Of a DNA stretch of 54,279 nt, positions 43,713 through 53,579 are shown one piece after another. A model generated the notes under the pieces. The model saw only the letters and a program-made list of their open reading frames with translations. It had not been told where the DNA came from and searched no databases. The position numbers and the translations under genes were made by a program. The stretch lies in contig CACZBC010000013.1 of NCBI GenBank assembly GCA_902779315.1, forward strand, positions 1 to 54,279, written 5' to 3'. Source of the DNA: an uncultured Bacteroidales bacterium. GTDB taxonomy: Bacteria; Bacteroidota; Bacteroidia; Bacteroidales; Bacteroidaceae. The stretch's first letter is position 1. Every line of letters starts with the position of its first letter.

Positions 43713-44825
43713 ATGAAAGCAAAACTCTTAGTGGCACTCATGTGCCTGTGCTTCTGTGCTTGCAATCTGAGCAAGAAGGCCGAGATGAAGACAAGTACTG
43801 TGACGAACCCCATTCCGCTGAAGTTCGGCGACCCCTTCCTGCTTCACGCAAGCGACGGACGTTATTACATGTACGGCACATCGCTTGGCGACGGCTTCGA
43901 AGCCTTTGTGAGCGACAACCTCATCCAGTGGGATTCGTGCGGACAAGTGTATAAAGGCGGCAATCCGGACCAATGGAATCTCGATTGTTTCTGGGCTCCG
44001 GAGGTTTACGAGCGTAATGGAAAGTACTATCTTTTCTTTAGTTCCAACTACAGAGAGAACCCCACGAACGAAGGCGAGAACTTCAAGATTGGTGTTGCCG
44101 TCAGCGATTCTCCTGCAGGACCATTCGCCGACTTGTATGACAGACCTGTCTTCAATCCCCCCTATCCCATTATTGACGCGAACGTTTACTTCGACGACGA
44201 GACTGGCAAGTGCTACCTCTACTTCAGTCGTTGCTGCTATAAACATGCCGTAGAGAGCGAGATAGCCGACAGTTTGCGCCAAGCCGGCAGTTTCCAAGAG
44301 ATTGAGGAAAGTTGGGTTTATGGTGTCGAGTTGAAGCCTGACTTCAGTGGCGTCATCGGAGAACCTGTGTTGCTGCTCCAACCACCTACTGCCCTTTCAG
44401 ACCGCCAGAGCGAATGGGAGAGCCGAAGCGCCACTCATGGCGAGGTGAATCGTCGTTGGACGGAAGGCAGCTATCTGTTCCGCGAAGGCGACACATATTA
44501 TATAATGTATAGCGCGAACCACTATGGCGGACAATACTATGCAGTAGGTTACGCCACTTCCGACAATCCTCTAGGCCCCTTCACAAAGGCTGAGAACAAT
44601 CCCGTTCTGCAGGAAAATGTGAGCAAAGGCGGCAAAGTCATGGGAACGGGCCACAATATGGTCATCACGATGCCTGATGGGAACCGCTATTGCGTCTATC
44701 ATGGACGCATGACCAGCAATCCTGGAGAACGCGTTGTATTGATGGACAAGATCAATATCGACGAAAATGGAATCCTCACAGTGGACGGTCCTACGACAGA
44801 AGCGCAAGAGATTGTTTACCAATAA
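43713..44825 (+). CDS. GH43-family lipoprotein glycosidase
   Basis: This 370-residue protein has a lipoprotein signal (MKAKLLVALM... C-F-C-A-C), so it is probably anchored in the outer membrane. Propeller motifs are F-G-D-P-F (base Asp), P-I-I-D-A-N-V-Y-F (Asp) and W-T-E-G-S-Y-L-F (acid Glu). It starts 3 bp after the preceding gene. The target is a plant or host glycan, not identifiable from sequence alone. Confidence 0.9.
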   Translation: MKAKLLVALMCLCFCACNLSKKAEMKTSTVTNPIPLKFGDPFLLHASDGRYYMYGTSLGDGFEAFVSDNLIQWDSCGQVYKGGNPDQWNLDCFWAPEVYERNGKYYLFFSSNYRENPTNEGENFKIGVAVSDSPAGPFADLYDRPVFNPPYPIIDANVYFDDETGKCYLYFSRCCYKHAVESEIADSLRQAGSFQEIEESWVYGVELKPDFSGVIGEPVLLLQPPTALSDRQSEWESRSATHGEVNRRWTEGSYLFREGDTYYIMYSANHYGGQYYAVGYATSDNPLGPFTKAENNPVLQENVSKGGKVMGTGHNMVITMPDGNRYCVYHGRMTSNPGERVVLMDKINIDENGILTVDGPTTEAQEIVYQ

Positions 44826-44841
44826 GAAATGCCACACTTGG

Positions 44842-44950
44842 GAACGACTGCAGTGACGTTGCCAAACATCTAGTGTGACGTTTGCAATTTACTAGTGTGA
44901 CGATTGCGATTTACTAGTGTGACGTTTGCCAACGTCACACTAGTTGTTTT
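44842..44950. repeat. CTAGTGTGACG-family cluster forming a terminator-like hairpin (gap 6)
   Basis: Three forward units end in a perfect 14-bp inverted repeat: ACTAGTGTGACGTT (44913-44926), loop TGCC, AACGTCACACTAGT (44931-44944). TGTTTTTG follows on the plus strand. It lies between convergent genes, so the repeat probably acts as their terminator. Confidence 0.75.
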
Positions 44951-44971
44951 TGATAAGACTGTGAGGCCTAC

Positions 44972-46315
44972 TCAATCGCAGCCGAAGATGTCGCGAGTGT
45001 AGACCTTTTCTTTCACGTCATCAAGCACGGATTCATAGCGATTTGCGACAATGGCTCTGGAGAGTTTCTTGAAGTTTTCGAGGTCGTTCACAACGCGAGA
45101 ACCGAAGAAACTCTCGCCGTCTTGTAGCGTTGGCTCATACACAATCACCTCAGCACCCTTGGCTTTGATGCGTTTCATAATGCCTTGGATGGCTGACTGA
45201 CGGAAGTTATCGCTGCCTGACTTCATGGTAAGGCGGTAAACGCCAATCACACAATGTTGCTCGCTATCACTGTTCCATTGTGCATTCTCGCTGTAATAGC
45301 CAGCCTTTCGAAGTACCGCATCGGCAATATAGTCCTTTCTGGTCCGATTGCTCTCCACGATAGCCGTCATCATTTGCTGAGGCACATCCTGATAGTTGGC
45401 AAGCAGTTGCTTGGTATCTTTCGGCAGACAATAGCCTCCGTAACCAAACGAAGGATTGTTGTAGTGCGTCCCAATTCGAGGATCAAGGCCGACACCTCGG
45501 ATGATTTCCTTCGGATCGAGACCCTTCACCTCTGCATAAGTGTCGAGTTCATTGAAGTAGCTGACTCGAAGAGCCAAGTATGTATTGGCGAACAACTTGA
45601 CCGCCTCAGCCTCCTTCATGCCCATCAAGAGGGTATCTATGTTCTTCTTCTCAGCCCCTTCCTGCAGAAGTTTTGCGAAAGTTTCCGCATAAGTCTTGGC
45701 TTCAGGATTGCCTATCGCAGTAATCGCAGCATTCTCCTCCGTGAAATTACTGTCGCTTATCTCGATGATTTTGGGATAGCCGACGATAATCCTGGAAGGA
45801 TAAAGGTTGTCGTACAAAGCCTTGCTCTCGCGAAGGAACTCAGGCGAAAAGAGGAGGTTGAACTTCTTTCCCTTCAACTCAGGCTTGTAGAGGAACTTCA
45901 AGGCATACTTCGCATAAAGGCTTCTGCAATAGCCTACTGGAATGGTACTCTTGATAACCATTACGGCATCGGGGTTCACGCTAACGACAAGATTGATGAC
46001 ATCCTCGATATGATGCGTGTCGAAGAAGTTCTTGACGGGATCGTAGTTGGTCGGCGCAGCAATAACCACGAAGTCGGCATCCTTGTAAGCCGAGGCGCCA
46101 TCGAGTGTGGCATGCAGATGAAGATCCTTTTCTTTCAGGTATTTTTCGATGTATTCATCCTGAATGGGAGACTGCCTCTTGTTTATCTTCTCCACTTTTT
46201 CAGGGATGACATCTACTGCCGTCACTTCATGGTTCTGACTGAGCAATGTGGCAATCGACAAGCCTACATAACCCGTACCTGCAACCGCGATTTTCAGTTC
46301 ACTGAAGTCTCTCAT
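44972..46315 (-). CDS. UDP-glucose 6-dehydrogenase family protein
   Basis: This 447-residue enzyme would oxidise UDP-glucose twice with NAD+ to UDP-glucuronate for surface polysaccharides. It has the Rossmann motif [24 protein letters not shown], the F-A-N-T-Y-L helix and catalytic Cys296 in [10 protein letters not shown]. Related GDP-mannose or UDP-GlcNAc dehydrogenases cannot be wholly excluded. The start at 46315 follows the promoter at 46341-46348; an 81-codon extension is rejected. It could supply the EPS operon (inference). Confidence 0.93.
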   Translation of the reverse strand: MRDFSELKIAVAGTGYVGLSIATLLSQNHEVTAVDVIPEKVEKINKRQSPIQDEYIEKYLKEKDLHLHATLDGASAYKDADFVVIAAPTNYDPVKNFFDTHHIEDVINLVVSVNPDAVMVIKSTIPVGYCRSLYAKYALKFLYKPELKGKKFNLLFSPEFLRESKALYDNLYPSRIIVGYPKIIEISDSNFTEENAAITAIGNPEAKTYAETFAKLLQEGAEKKNIDTLLMGMKEAEAVKLFANTYLALRVSYFNELDTYAEVKGLDPKEIIRGVGLDPRIGTHYNNPSFGYGGYCLPKDTKQLLANYQDVPQQMMTAIVESNRTRKDYIADAVLRKAGYYSENAQWNSDSEQHCVIGVYRLTMKSGSDNFRQSAIQGIMKRIKAKGAEVIVYEPTLQDGESFFGSRVVNDLENFKKLSRAIVANRYESVLDDVKEKVYTRDIFGCD

Positions 46316-46340
46316 ATCATTCCTTGTTTCCTTTTCTTTG

Positions 46341-46348
46341 CAAAGATA
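46341..46348 (-). promoter_or_regulatory. -7 box of the UDP-glucose dehydrogenase gene
   Basis: The minus strand reads TATCTTTGC, about 25 bp before the ATG. On the plus strand a divergent TACCTTTA near 46393 may drive the next gene. Confidence 0.65.
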
Positions 46349-46469
46349 AGACATTTTATCGAAACAGATTTGTAGAATCACAAGGAATTGCGTACCTTTA
46401 CACAAAATTTGGTAAAATGTACCTACCAACGAAGCATTCGAAAGCAAAAAGAGCACAGCATCGCAACAA

Positions 46470-47597
46470 ATGACGTTCGACGACATCATAGGACAAGAGG
46501 AAGTGAAAAAGCACTTGGCAAGACTTCTCTTCGAGAACAAACTGCCACATGCAATCATGTTTTGCGGACCTCAAGGCGCAGGAAAACTCCCGTTAGCCTT
46601 GGCGTTCTCGCAGATGCTTCTGTGCCAGCACCCCAATGACAAAGGTGCTTGCGGCACTTGTCCCGACTGCCAAATGTCTTCCATCTGGGCTCATCCAGAC
46701 CTTCACTTCACCTTTCCTGTCTATAAAGGGAAGAGCAGCGACAAGCCTGTTTCGGACGACTTCTTGCAGGAATGGCGCGACCAGATAAGCAGTTCTCCCT
46801 ACTTCGACACAGAAGATTGGCTCGAAGACATTGGGGCCGAAAACCAACAAATAACGATATATGTGCAGGAAAGCGACAACCTGCAAAGGAAGTTGGCACT
46901 CAAATCGAGTCAGGGAGGCCGCAAAGTCGTCATCATTTGGCTGCCTGAACGCTTGAACGAACAGACGGGAAACAAACTCCTCAAACTCATCGAGGAACCT
47001 CCCGTCGGCACCCATTTCCTCTTGGCCAGCCAAGAGCCAGACCTCGTGCTAGGCACCATACAAAGCCGCGTTCAACGCATCAACGTCCCCGCCCTGTCGG
47101 AAGAAACGATTAGCAAGGCTTTGCAAGAGCGCCACAACATGTCTTCGGAAGATGCAGACCTGCTGGCCCACATTGCTCAAGGAAGCTACACAGAAGCCCT
47201 GAAACGCATGCAGCGAGACACGGAACAGCAGCAGTTCTTCGACCTCTTCATACAGCTCATGCGCCACAGCTACGCTCGCCGAGTCAAGGAATTGCAAGCG
47301 TGGTCGCTTTCTGTGGCAGAACTCGGACGCGAACGCCAAAAACGAATGCTCGAATACTTCCAAGGACAATTGCGCGAAAACTTCATATATAACTTTCACC
47401 AACCACAGATAAACTTCCTCGGACGAGAAGAGGAGAACTTCAGCACACGCTTCGCTCCGTTCATCAACGAACGCAATGTCGTCGGCATCATGAACGAACT
47501 AAGCGATGCAGGACGCGACATCGCACAAAACGTCAGTGCCCGTATGGTGTTCTTCGACCTCGCTCTAAAAATGATAGTACTACTGAAGAATGGATAA
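46470..47597 (+). CDS. holB: DNA polymerase III delta' subunit
   Basis: This 375-residue clamp-loader subunit helps load the sliding clamp. It opens [10 protein letters not shown] and has a degenerate P-loop (G-P-Q-G-A-G-K-L) whose last Ser/Thr is Leu, in line with delta' not hydrolysing ATP. The zinc cysteines are at 52, 61, 64 and 67. L-L-K-L-I-E-E-P-P is also characteristic. It overlaps ricT by 8 bp; holB-ricT-gldH is a familiar Bacteroidetes order. Confidence 0.93.
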   Translation: MTFDDIIGQEEVKKHLARLLFENKLPHAIMFCGPQGAGKLPLALAFSQMLLCQHPNDKGACGTCPDCQMSSIWAHPDLHFTFPVYKGKSSDKPVSDDFLQEWRDQISSSPYFDTEDWLEDIGAENQQITIYVQESDNLQRKLALKSSQGGRKVVIIWLPERLNEQTGNKLLKLIEEPPVGTHFLLASQEPDLVLGTIQSRVQRINVPALSEETISKALQERHNMSSEDADLLAHIAQGSYTEALKRMQRDTEQQQFFDLFIQLMRHSYARRVKELQAWSLSVAELGRERQKRMLEYFQGQLRENFIYNFHQPQINFLGREEENFSTRFAPFINERNVVGIMNELSDAGRDIAQNVSARMVFFDLALKMIVLLKNG

Positions 47598-48708
47598 ACA
47601 ATACATCAGCGGCGAGACAGGACACGGCTTTTCCGCCAAAAGTGCCAATACAGGACACTACGCCCAGCTCAATACATACGACTATCTGGCAGACATCCCA
47701 AACAATAGCGAAGTCACAGATCTGGTCGAGGTACAGTTCAAGAATACTCGCAAAGCCTACTTTCACAACTGCGAAAACCTGCCTCTGAAGAAAGGAGACA
47801 TCGTAGCTGTCGAGTCCAACCCTGGGCACGATATCGGCGTCGTATCGCTGACCGGCAAGCTCGTCCCGCTACAAATGAAGCACGCCAACCTGAAGCCAAA
47901 CGAGGAAATACGCAAGATATACCGTCTGGCTCGCCCGAACGACATGGAACGCTATGCCGAAGCCAAGGCTCGCGAGCACGACACGATGATACAGAGCCGT
48001 CAGATTGCCAAGGACTTGGGCCTCGAAATGAAGATAGGAGACGTGGAATACCAAGGCGACGGCAATAAAGCCATCTTCTATTACATTGCTGATGGGCGTG
48101 TAGACTTCCGCCAACTCATCAAAGTTCTTGCCGACACATTCCATGTTCGCATTGAGATGAAGCAAATCGGGGCGCGTCAGGAAGCTGGACGAATCGGCGG
48201 CTTTGGACCATGCGGGCGTGAGCTATGCTGTGCTGGATGGCTTAAGAACTTCCAAAGCGTCGGCACGAGTGCTGCACGTTTTCAAGACCTGAGCCTCAAT
48301 CCGCAGAAGCTTGCCGGACAATGTGCAAAACTGAAGTGCTGCATGAACTATGAGGTTGACCAATATGTTGAAGCCTTCCAAAAGCTGCCGACACGCGACA
48401 CGATGCTCTACACGCAGGATGCCGACTACTATTTCTTCAAGGCAGACATCCTGGCGGGCCTCGTTACATACTCCACCGACAAGCGTGCCCCTGCAAATCT
48501 CGTCACTATAAGTGCTGAACGGGCACACGACATCATCGAGATGAACAAACGTGGCGAAAAGCCTGTTTCGCTCGAAGTGGGTGGACGTAAAGAGCCTGAA
48601 CGCCCAATAGACCTTGCCACGCAAGAAGACCTGAACCGCTTCGACAAGAAAAAGCGCAAGAAGAAGCACAAGAACAGGCAACATCACAACGACAATCGTC
48701 CTGAATGA
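47590..48708 (+). CDS. ricT: PSP1-domain protein, RicT/YaaT-like
   Basis: This 372-residue protein has the PSP1 C-terminal domain with conserved cysteines in F-G-P-C-G-R-E-L-C-C and C-A-K-L-K-C-C-M-N-Y-E. In Bacillus RicT works in a complex that aids RNase Y-dependent processing; the role in Bacteroidetes is not settled. The tail is strongly basic (K-K-x-R-K-K-K-H-K). It overlaps holB at the 5' end and gldH by 4 bp at the 3' end. Confidence 0.9.
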   Translation: MDKQYISGETGHGFSAKSANTGHYAQLNTYDYLADIPNNSEVTDLVEVQFKNTRKAYFHNCENLPLKKGDIVAVESNPGHDIGVVSLTGKLVPLQMKHANLKPNEEIRKIYRLARPNDMERYAEAKAREHDTMIQSRQIAKDLGLEMKIGDVEYQGDGNKAIFYYIADGRVDFRQLIKVLADTFHVRIEMKQIGARQEAGRIGGFGPCGRELCCAGWLKNFQSVGTSAARFQDLSLNPQKLAGQCAKLKCCMNYEVDQYVEAFQKLPTRDTMLYTQDADYYFFKADILAGLVTYSTDKRAPANLVTISAERAHDIIEMNKRGEKPVSLEVGGRKEPERPIDLATQEDLNRFDKKKRKKKHKNRQHHNDNRPE

Positions 48709-49160
48709 TGCGCCGTGCCCTATGCTTTTCTATGGGCTTGTTTCTGGCTGCTTGCAACGAAAGCACATTGCTGCACAGCTACAAGCCTTTGCCCCTGGAA
48801 GGTTGGGACAGGCGTGACACCATTCGTTTCGACCTGCCTCAAGTTCAAAAGGACATCGATGCGACTCTCCATATCGGACTTCGCACAAAAGCATATATCG
48901 GCATACAGGACATAACACTTGCTGTGGAACTTCTTGATGACACTGCAGGCATTTACCGATGCGACACTGTGCATTATCCTTTGACAGACGACGAAGGATA
49001 TACTTTGGCAAGAGGTGTCAACACACATCAATACGAGACACAGCAACTCCCGTTCCATCTGAAGAAAGGCAAACAAGGTGCAGTCCGCATACATCACTTG
49101 ATGGCAAACGAAACACTGACAGGCATCACAGAAGTCGGCATCAAGTTAGAAACGAGATAA
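48705..49160 (+). CDS. gldH: Gliding-motility lipoprotein GldH
   Basis: This 151-residue lipoprotein has the lipobox F-L-A-A-C (Cys17), so it is expected in the outer membrane. The pattern S-Y-K-P-L-P-L-E-G-W-D-R-R-D-T-I-R-F-D matches GldH. In gliding Bacteroidetes it is linked with gliding and T9SS function; in non-motile relatives its role is less clear. It overlaps the ricT stop (ATGATG). It is followed by a strong terminator. Confidence 0.9.
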   Translation: MMRRALCFSMGLFLAACNESTLLHSYKPLPLEGWDRRDTIRFDLPQVQKDIDATLHIGLRTKAYIGIQDITLAVELLDDTAGIYRCDTVHYPLTDDEGYTLARGVNTHQYETQQLPFHLKKGKQGAVRIHHLMANETLTGITEVGIKLETR

Positions 49161-49171
49161 CGGAATATAAA

Positions 49172-49210
49172 GAAGAAGCCCTGGGCAAATGTCCAGGGCT
49201 TCTTTCGTTT
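49172..49210. terminator. Strong bidirectional terminator after gldH
   Basis: GAAGCCCTGG and CCAGGGCTTC form a perfect 10-bp stem with an 8-base loop. TTTCGTTTT follows on the plus strand, and a T-rich stretch on the minus strand. Confidence 0.85.
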
Positions 49211-49233
49211 TATGTTATCCAAGACTCGGAAGA

Positions 49234-49389
49234 TTATTCGTCGCCCCAGATATCCCAAGTTGCGTTACCTTTTACCAGAGCATCAGCGCCGTCAACGGGT
49301 TTTTCGGAGTTGATGATCAAGCTCTCAGCAAGCATCTGTGCTGCCTGAGCCTCTTCTACCTGCATAGCAGGTGCAAAATACTTCTTCAT
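49234..49389 (-). CDS. 51-residue small protein downstream of the giant secreted protein
   Basis: The minus strand encodes 51 residues: start M-K-K-Y-F-A-P-A-M-Q-V-E-E-A, middle A-E-S-L-I-I-N-S-E-K-P-V-D-G, end T-W-D-I-W-G-D-E. Codon use matches the neighbouring large gene. The M-K-K-Y-x-x-P start with a later L-A-x-S recalls a class of tiny Bacteroidales proteins of unknown function. No signal peptide is evident. It lies 77 bp after the giant gene on the same strand, with a CTCCCC/GGGGAG hairpin between. Function unknown; a leader-peptide or secretion-substrate role is speculation. Confidence 0.65.
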   Translation of the reverse strand: MKKYFAPAMQVEEAQAAQMLAESLIINSEKPVDGADALVKGNATWDIWGDE

Positions 49390-49430
49390 ATCTTATAAAT
49401 TATAGTTTATTTTATAATGTTATAGTTCCC

Positions 49431-49446
49431 CTCCCCCTAAGGGGAG
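49431..49446 (-). other. Intergenic hairpin between giant gene and small protein
   Basis: CTCCCC and GGGGAG pair around CTAA. There is no T-tract, so it may attenuate or protect rather than terminate. Confidence 0.4.
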
Positions 49447-49466
49447 AGGAGTTAGATGAGAGCGTT

Positions 49467-52400
49467 TTAGAAGAGAACCTTCTTGCCGTTAACGATATTG
49501 ATGCCCTTCTGCATCTTGTTCAGGCGCTGGCCTGCGATGTTGTAGATAGGACCGTTCTCGCTGGCCTTCTCAACAGCGTTGATGCCAGTAGCACCGTCTT
49601 CGTCGAAGAGGAATGCCTTCACACCAGGAGCAGCAACTCCGAGGTAAGCCTTGCCTGCCTTGATAGTACCTGCGCTTGCCCTGTAGAAGCCAACAGGTTC
49701 GCCTTCAGGCTTAGCGAGGATATAGTTGCCAGCAGCTTCAATATCTTCGGCAGCGCCCATCAGGTCGTTGGCAGCAGCCTTAGTGGCACCTGTGGTGGGA
49801 ACGAAGCCGTAGAAACCGGCAGCACCCTTCAGTACAACGGGCTCGCCAGCAGCGACAGCACCTTCAATGGCGTTCAGCTTCAGGTACTTACCGTCAACTA
49901 CACCAGCGAATGCTTCAACACCTTCTGGAACAGTGAGGTCAACGTCTTCAACGAACAGAGTAGCATAACCTGCATCGGTGATCTCAGCAACAAGAGCCTT
50001 GGTGTCATCCAGTACAGGATAGTCATCTGTGCCGAGAGTCTGACGGAATGCTGGAGCCAACTTAGCAGCTACGAAGCCGCTTGCCAACTCTTCGTCGGTA
50101 ACCTTTGTAGCTTCACAAGGATTCAGAGTAACTGTGCTTGCAGAACCGTTCACAACATCACCCTTATAGTAGCTGTTGTGGATGGTAGAACGTGTGCTCT
50201 TGACTGCGCCGAAGAACTGAGCAGCAATTGCTGATTGAACAGTACCGATGGAGAGGACGTTCTGAATTGTTACATGCGCACCATTGCTGTAACCAATCAT
50301 ACCGCCGAAGGTGCAGTTGCCAGGAGTTGCAGCAGAGTTAACCAACTTACCGTCGAAGAGACAGTTACTGATGGTGAGGTAGCAAGCATCATTGTTGTTT
50401 GCATAACCTACGAGGCCACCATAGTTGCCACTACCACCTGCATCGTTGCCATCCAGTGTGCCAGAATACCAGCAACGGTCAACGACTGTTGCGTTACCAT
50501 TGAGAGCGCCACCAAGGACACCACCAACCTGAGCACCAGCCAACTGGTTGAGGTACTTCATCTTGCTGTTGATGTTCTGGATAAGAACGCCACCATCGCC
50601 TGCAACAGCAATAAGAGCGACTGCTCTGCCTGTTACACCAGTAGAAACAGTCATGGTGCCTTCTGCTGTGAAGTTCTTGACGGTAGCACCTGTAGAGAGC
50701 TTACCGAACAAGCCATTGTACTGACCTGTAGCTGTGTAAGTGATGTTCTTGATAGTATATCCCTGACCATCGAATGTGCCCTTGTAAGGAACATCATTGG
50801 TACCTATTGATGTCCAAGCATCGCTTGTGATTACATCAGCAAGGTCGATGTCGGCAGTAACGACTGCATCAGCATCGTTCTCGCCACCATTCACTACAGC
50901 AGCGAAGCTTGCCAGATTGTAAGCGTTGGCAATCTGATAAACGCCATCAACCTTCTCGAGCTGAGCAGCGGCTATCAAAGCGGGAGCTTCAACTGTGATG
51001 TAATTCAGAGCAGCGGCAAATGCGGGGAGCAGGTCGTCTGCCTTTGCAGTTTGGACTGCAGCAGCCTTAACCTGTCCTTCAGCCAAAATCTGCTGCTTCA
51101 GAGCATCGGGAACAGTTGCTCCTGCATACTCTTCGGCAATAGCAGTACCAACCTTGACGAGTGAATCAACATACTCCTGACGAATCTCTTCATACTGTTC
51201 GTCAGTCAGCATCTTGAACTCAGACATCTGGATGCTGCCACCATTGTTGTATGCAGCCTCAACCTCGATCTTGAAGTACTTGTAGCTCTTAGTCCATTCC
51301 TCGCTGAAGTTGAAGTAAGCAGGAGCGAAGTTTGCTCCAGGCAGACGGTCCTGACCGATGTCAGTCTTCTGGTCGAGCAACGTCCATGCGGCATTGTCGC
51401 GTGTAGCAGAAGAGTCGGTAACCTTACCTGCTATACCATAGATCTTCCAAGTCTTCCAGTTACGGTCTGGGCTGTTCTTCGTGTCGTTACCAGTTACCAG
51501 CATATACTGGTTGTATGTCTTAGCTTCATAAGTTCTGAAGATGACGTATGAACCGCCTTCGGGCATACCGCCACCCCACTTGGTCTGGATGTTGCCGTCA
51601 ACCAGCTTTGTCCAGTTCTCGTTGTCGCCCCAAGCTGTGTTACCGGAAAGAACCTGAGCGCAGTCACCTGCAACGAATGCTGCAGAACTCTCAAGTTTCT
51701 CCTTCAAAGCAACCAGATCGTTATACACCTTTGTCATGCGAACTGCGTCGGATGTAGTCTTCAGTTCTGCATAAAGTTCTGCGAAGGTTGCCTTGTCGCC
51801 CTCAAGGCCGGGTTCAACAGCCAAGTCTTCTAAGCCATCAGCAAATTCTGCCAACTCTTCTACCAACGGCTGACGGATAGCTTCAAATTCATCCTCAGTG
51901 CAGAGATACATCTCAGACATTTGCTGCTGAGTGCCACCATGAGGCGCAATCACCTTTACCATATAATATAGGTACTCCTCGCTAACACCCTTATTGAAGT
52001 CGAATGTTGCAGGATAGAAGTTCTTCATGGGCAGATACTCCTCACTAACGTCAACTCTTTCGTCAAGCAATGTCCAATTTGTAGTGGTACTATCTGTAGC
52101 AGCGCTGAAAGAAGTGAAGTTACCACCATATACATTCCAAGTCTTCCAGTTACGACCTGTATTATTTGCTGTGTCGTTACCTGTCACAAGCTTGTAGAAG
52201 AAAGGCTTGAAGGCAGCCTTCACGCGGAAGATAACATACTGCGGGAAATTATTGCCACCCCACTTGGAAGCAGGTCTGCCTTCACAACCGTCTTTACCGT
52301 CAAACAACTGCGAATAGTGACCGTCGCCCCAACACTTATCGCCAGAGCCGGCGATTGCTGCATAGTTAGCGCCATTGACAAACAGATTCAGTGCCTGACC

Positions 52401-53579
52401 AATTGCATTGTTCTCTGCTTCTGCCAATTTTGCTTCAAGCGTAGCATAATCGCTAGAGCTAATGGCTGCTGCCAATACTCCATCCAAGTCCAGGCCATTA
52501 AAGAAGGTTGCATATTCCTGACACCAAGGATCGCTTTCACCCATAAGTGTCTCGTATCCAGCCTTAGTAGCCTTTGCATTATCAACCAAATTTGTATAAT
52601 ACTGTGCATCGGAAACATCAGAGGTGCTCAACACATGGAACTCGCCTACTTGAGTCCAGCCTGTGCCCTTCATGGCAACCAATGTCAGCTTGATGTAGCG
52701 GAATTTGTCTGTCGTGTTGCTGGGAGTGAACTCGAATGTCGTGTAATTGGCATTCTGAATTGTTTCATCATTAACGACTTCGTCGATAAGCGTCCAATTA
52801 GTGTTGTCATTTGAGCCTTCAATCTTCCAGCTCTTGGGAGCACGTTCGCTCCAGTCGCCATCATCGTGAGTAGAGAAAGAGTAGCTCTTCACAGCGTATG
52901 CCTGACCGTCACCTGTCTCGATTGTCACCCAATTGCCTGCAAGGTTGCTGCCTTCCCACTTCTGGCCGAGCAGCAAGTCAACGGCCTTCTTGGAGTTGTC
53001 CTGAGAAGAAGCCTTCCACTTGTAGGTGGTCACACGATTGGTCTCAGCAAGGAGTTTGAACTCTGAAAGCTGAATCGTGCCATCGTAATACGTTGCTTCA
53101 TCACCGTCTTTTTTGTATCCAGCACTCTCATTCAAGACAATCTTGAAATACTTGAAAGGCTTCATAATGTTCTTTTCGCAGAAGAAGCGTTGTGTGTAGT
53201 AGTTCTTCTGCTGCACAAAGTTGTTGCGACCAAGGTCCGAAAGAACTACCCAACCTTCTGCATCGGGATTAGCGCCGACTGTGGCATCGTTGGTTCCATA
53301 GAGAGTCCATTTCTTGACGAGACGACCATAGTTCGAATTGTCGTTAGCTGTGGTCATCTCATAGGCCCAAACATAGACTGGGTCAGAGGCTGTAAAGAGG
53401 GCATAGGTGCCATCTCCCGCATTTCCACAGAACTTTGTTTCGGTGTTGCCGTCGAACAACTTGGCAATGCCCTCGTCACCATCGAAATTCGTTCCCGCTG
53501 TGCAGGTGTAGGTCACCTGAGCGGACATTGTTGCTGCCATTGCTAGGGCAGCAAACAGAGATAGTAATTTCCTTTTCAT
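49467..53579 (-). CDS. Giant secreted protein with discoidin-like and beta-helix (GLUG-like) domains
   Basis: The start at 53579 gives a signal peptide (MKRKLLSLFAALAMAATMSA) and 1370 residues. Four discoidin-like units follow (markers such as L-F-D-G-N-T-E-T-K-F, L-F-D-G-K-D-G, L-V-D-G-N-I-Q-T-K-W-G-G, and N-W-K-T-W-x-V/I-Y-G). Helical linkers lie between them. A GLUG-like beta-helix is at about 950-1200 (G-T-F-D-G-Q-G-Y-T-I, G-L-F-G-K-L-S, N-Y-G-G-L-V-G). The tail (I-Y-N-I-A-G-Q-R-L, G-I-N-I-V-N-G-K-K-V) matches the Prevotella secreted-protein ending also seen in the channel fusion. It is probably a surface glycan-binding or adhesive protein; no catalytic motif was recognised. Confidence 0.85.
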   Translation of the reverse strand: MKRKLLSLFAALAMAATMSAQVTYTCTAGTNFDGDEGIAKLFDGNTETKFCGNAGDGTYALFTASDPVYVWAYEMTTANDNSNYGRLVKKWTLYGTNDATVGANPDAEGWVVLSDLGRNNFVQQKNYYTQRFFCEKNIMKPFKYFKIVLNESAGYKKDGDEATYYDGTIQLSEFKLLAETNRVTTYKWKASSQDNSKKAVDLLLGQKWEGSNLAGNWVTIETGDGQAYAVKSYSFSTHDDGDWSERAPKSWKIEGSNDNTNWTLIDEVVNDETIQNANYTTFEFTPSNTTDKFRYIKLTLVAMKGTGWTQVGEFHVLSTSDVSDAQYYTNLVDNAKATKAGYETLMGESDPWCQEYATFFNGLDLDGVLAAAISSSDYATLEAKLAEAENNAIGQALNLFVNGANYAAIAGSGDKCWGDGHYSQLFDGKDGCEGRPASKWGGNNFPQYVIFRVKAAFKPFFYKLVTGNDTANNTGRNWKTWNVYGGNFTSFSAATDSTTTNWTLLDERVDVSEEYLPMKNFYPATFDFNKGVSEEYLYYMVKVIAPHGGTQQQMSEMYLCTEDEFEAIRQPLVEELAEFADGLEDLAVEPGLEGDKATFAELYAELKTTSDAVRMTKVYNDLVALKEKLESSAAFVAGDCAQVLSGNTAWGDNENWTKLVDGNIQTKWGGGMPEGGSYVIFRTYEAKTYNQYMLVTGNDTKNSPDRNWKTWKIYGIAGKVTDSSATRDNAAWTLLDQKTDIGQDRLPGANFAPAYFNFSEEWTKSYKYFKIEVEAAYNNGGSIQMSEFKMLTDEQYEEIRQEYVDSLVKVGTAIAEEYAGATVPDALKQQILAEGQVKAAAVQTAKADDLLPAFAAALNYITVEAPALIAAAQLEKVDGVYQIANAYNLASFAAVVNGGENDADAVVTADIDLADVITSDAWTSIGTNDVPYKGTFDGQGYTIKNITYTATGQYNGLFGKLSTGATVKNFTAEGTMTVSTGVTGRAVALIAVAGDGGVLIQNINSKMKYLNQLAGAQVGGVLGGALNGNATVVDRCWYSGTLDGNDAGGSGNYGGLVGYANNNDACYLTISNCLFDGKLVNSAATPGNCTFGGMIGYSNGAHVTIQNVLSIGTVQSAIAAQFFGAVKSTRSTIHNSYYKGDVVNGSASTVTLNPCEATKVTDEELASGFVAAKLAPAFRQTLGTDDYPVLDDTKALVAEITDAGYATLFVEDVDLTVPEGVEAFAGVVDGKYLKLNAIEGAVAAGEPVVLKGAAGFYGFVPTTGATKAAANDLMGAAEDIEAAGNYILAKPEGEPVGFYRASAGTIKAGKAYLGVAAPGVKAFLFDEDGATGINAVEKASENGPIYNIAGQRLNKMQKGINIVNGKKVLF

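Noticed and set aside
46316-46558. 81-residue N-terminal extension of the UDP-glucose dehydrogenase
   Set aside because: It covers the promoter and the divergent gene start, and dehydrogenases begin just before the Rossmann motif.
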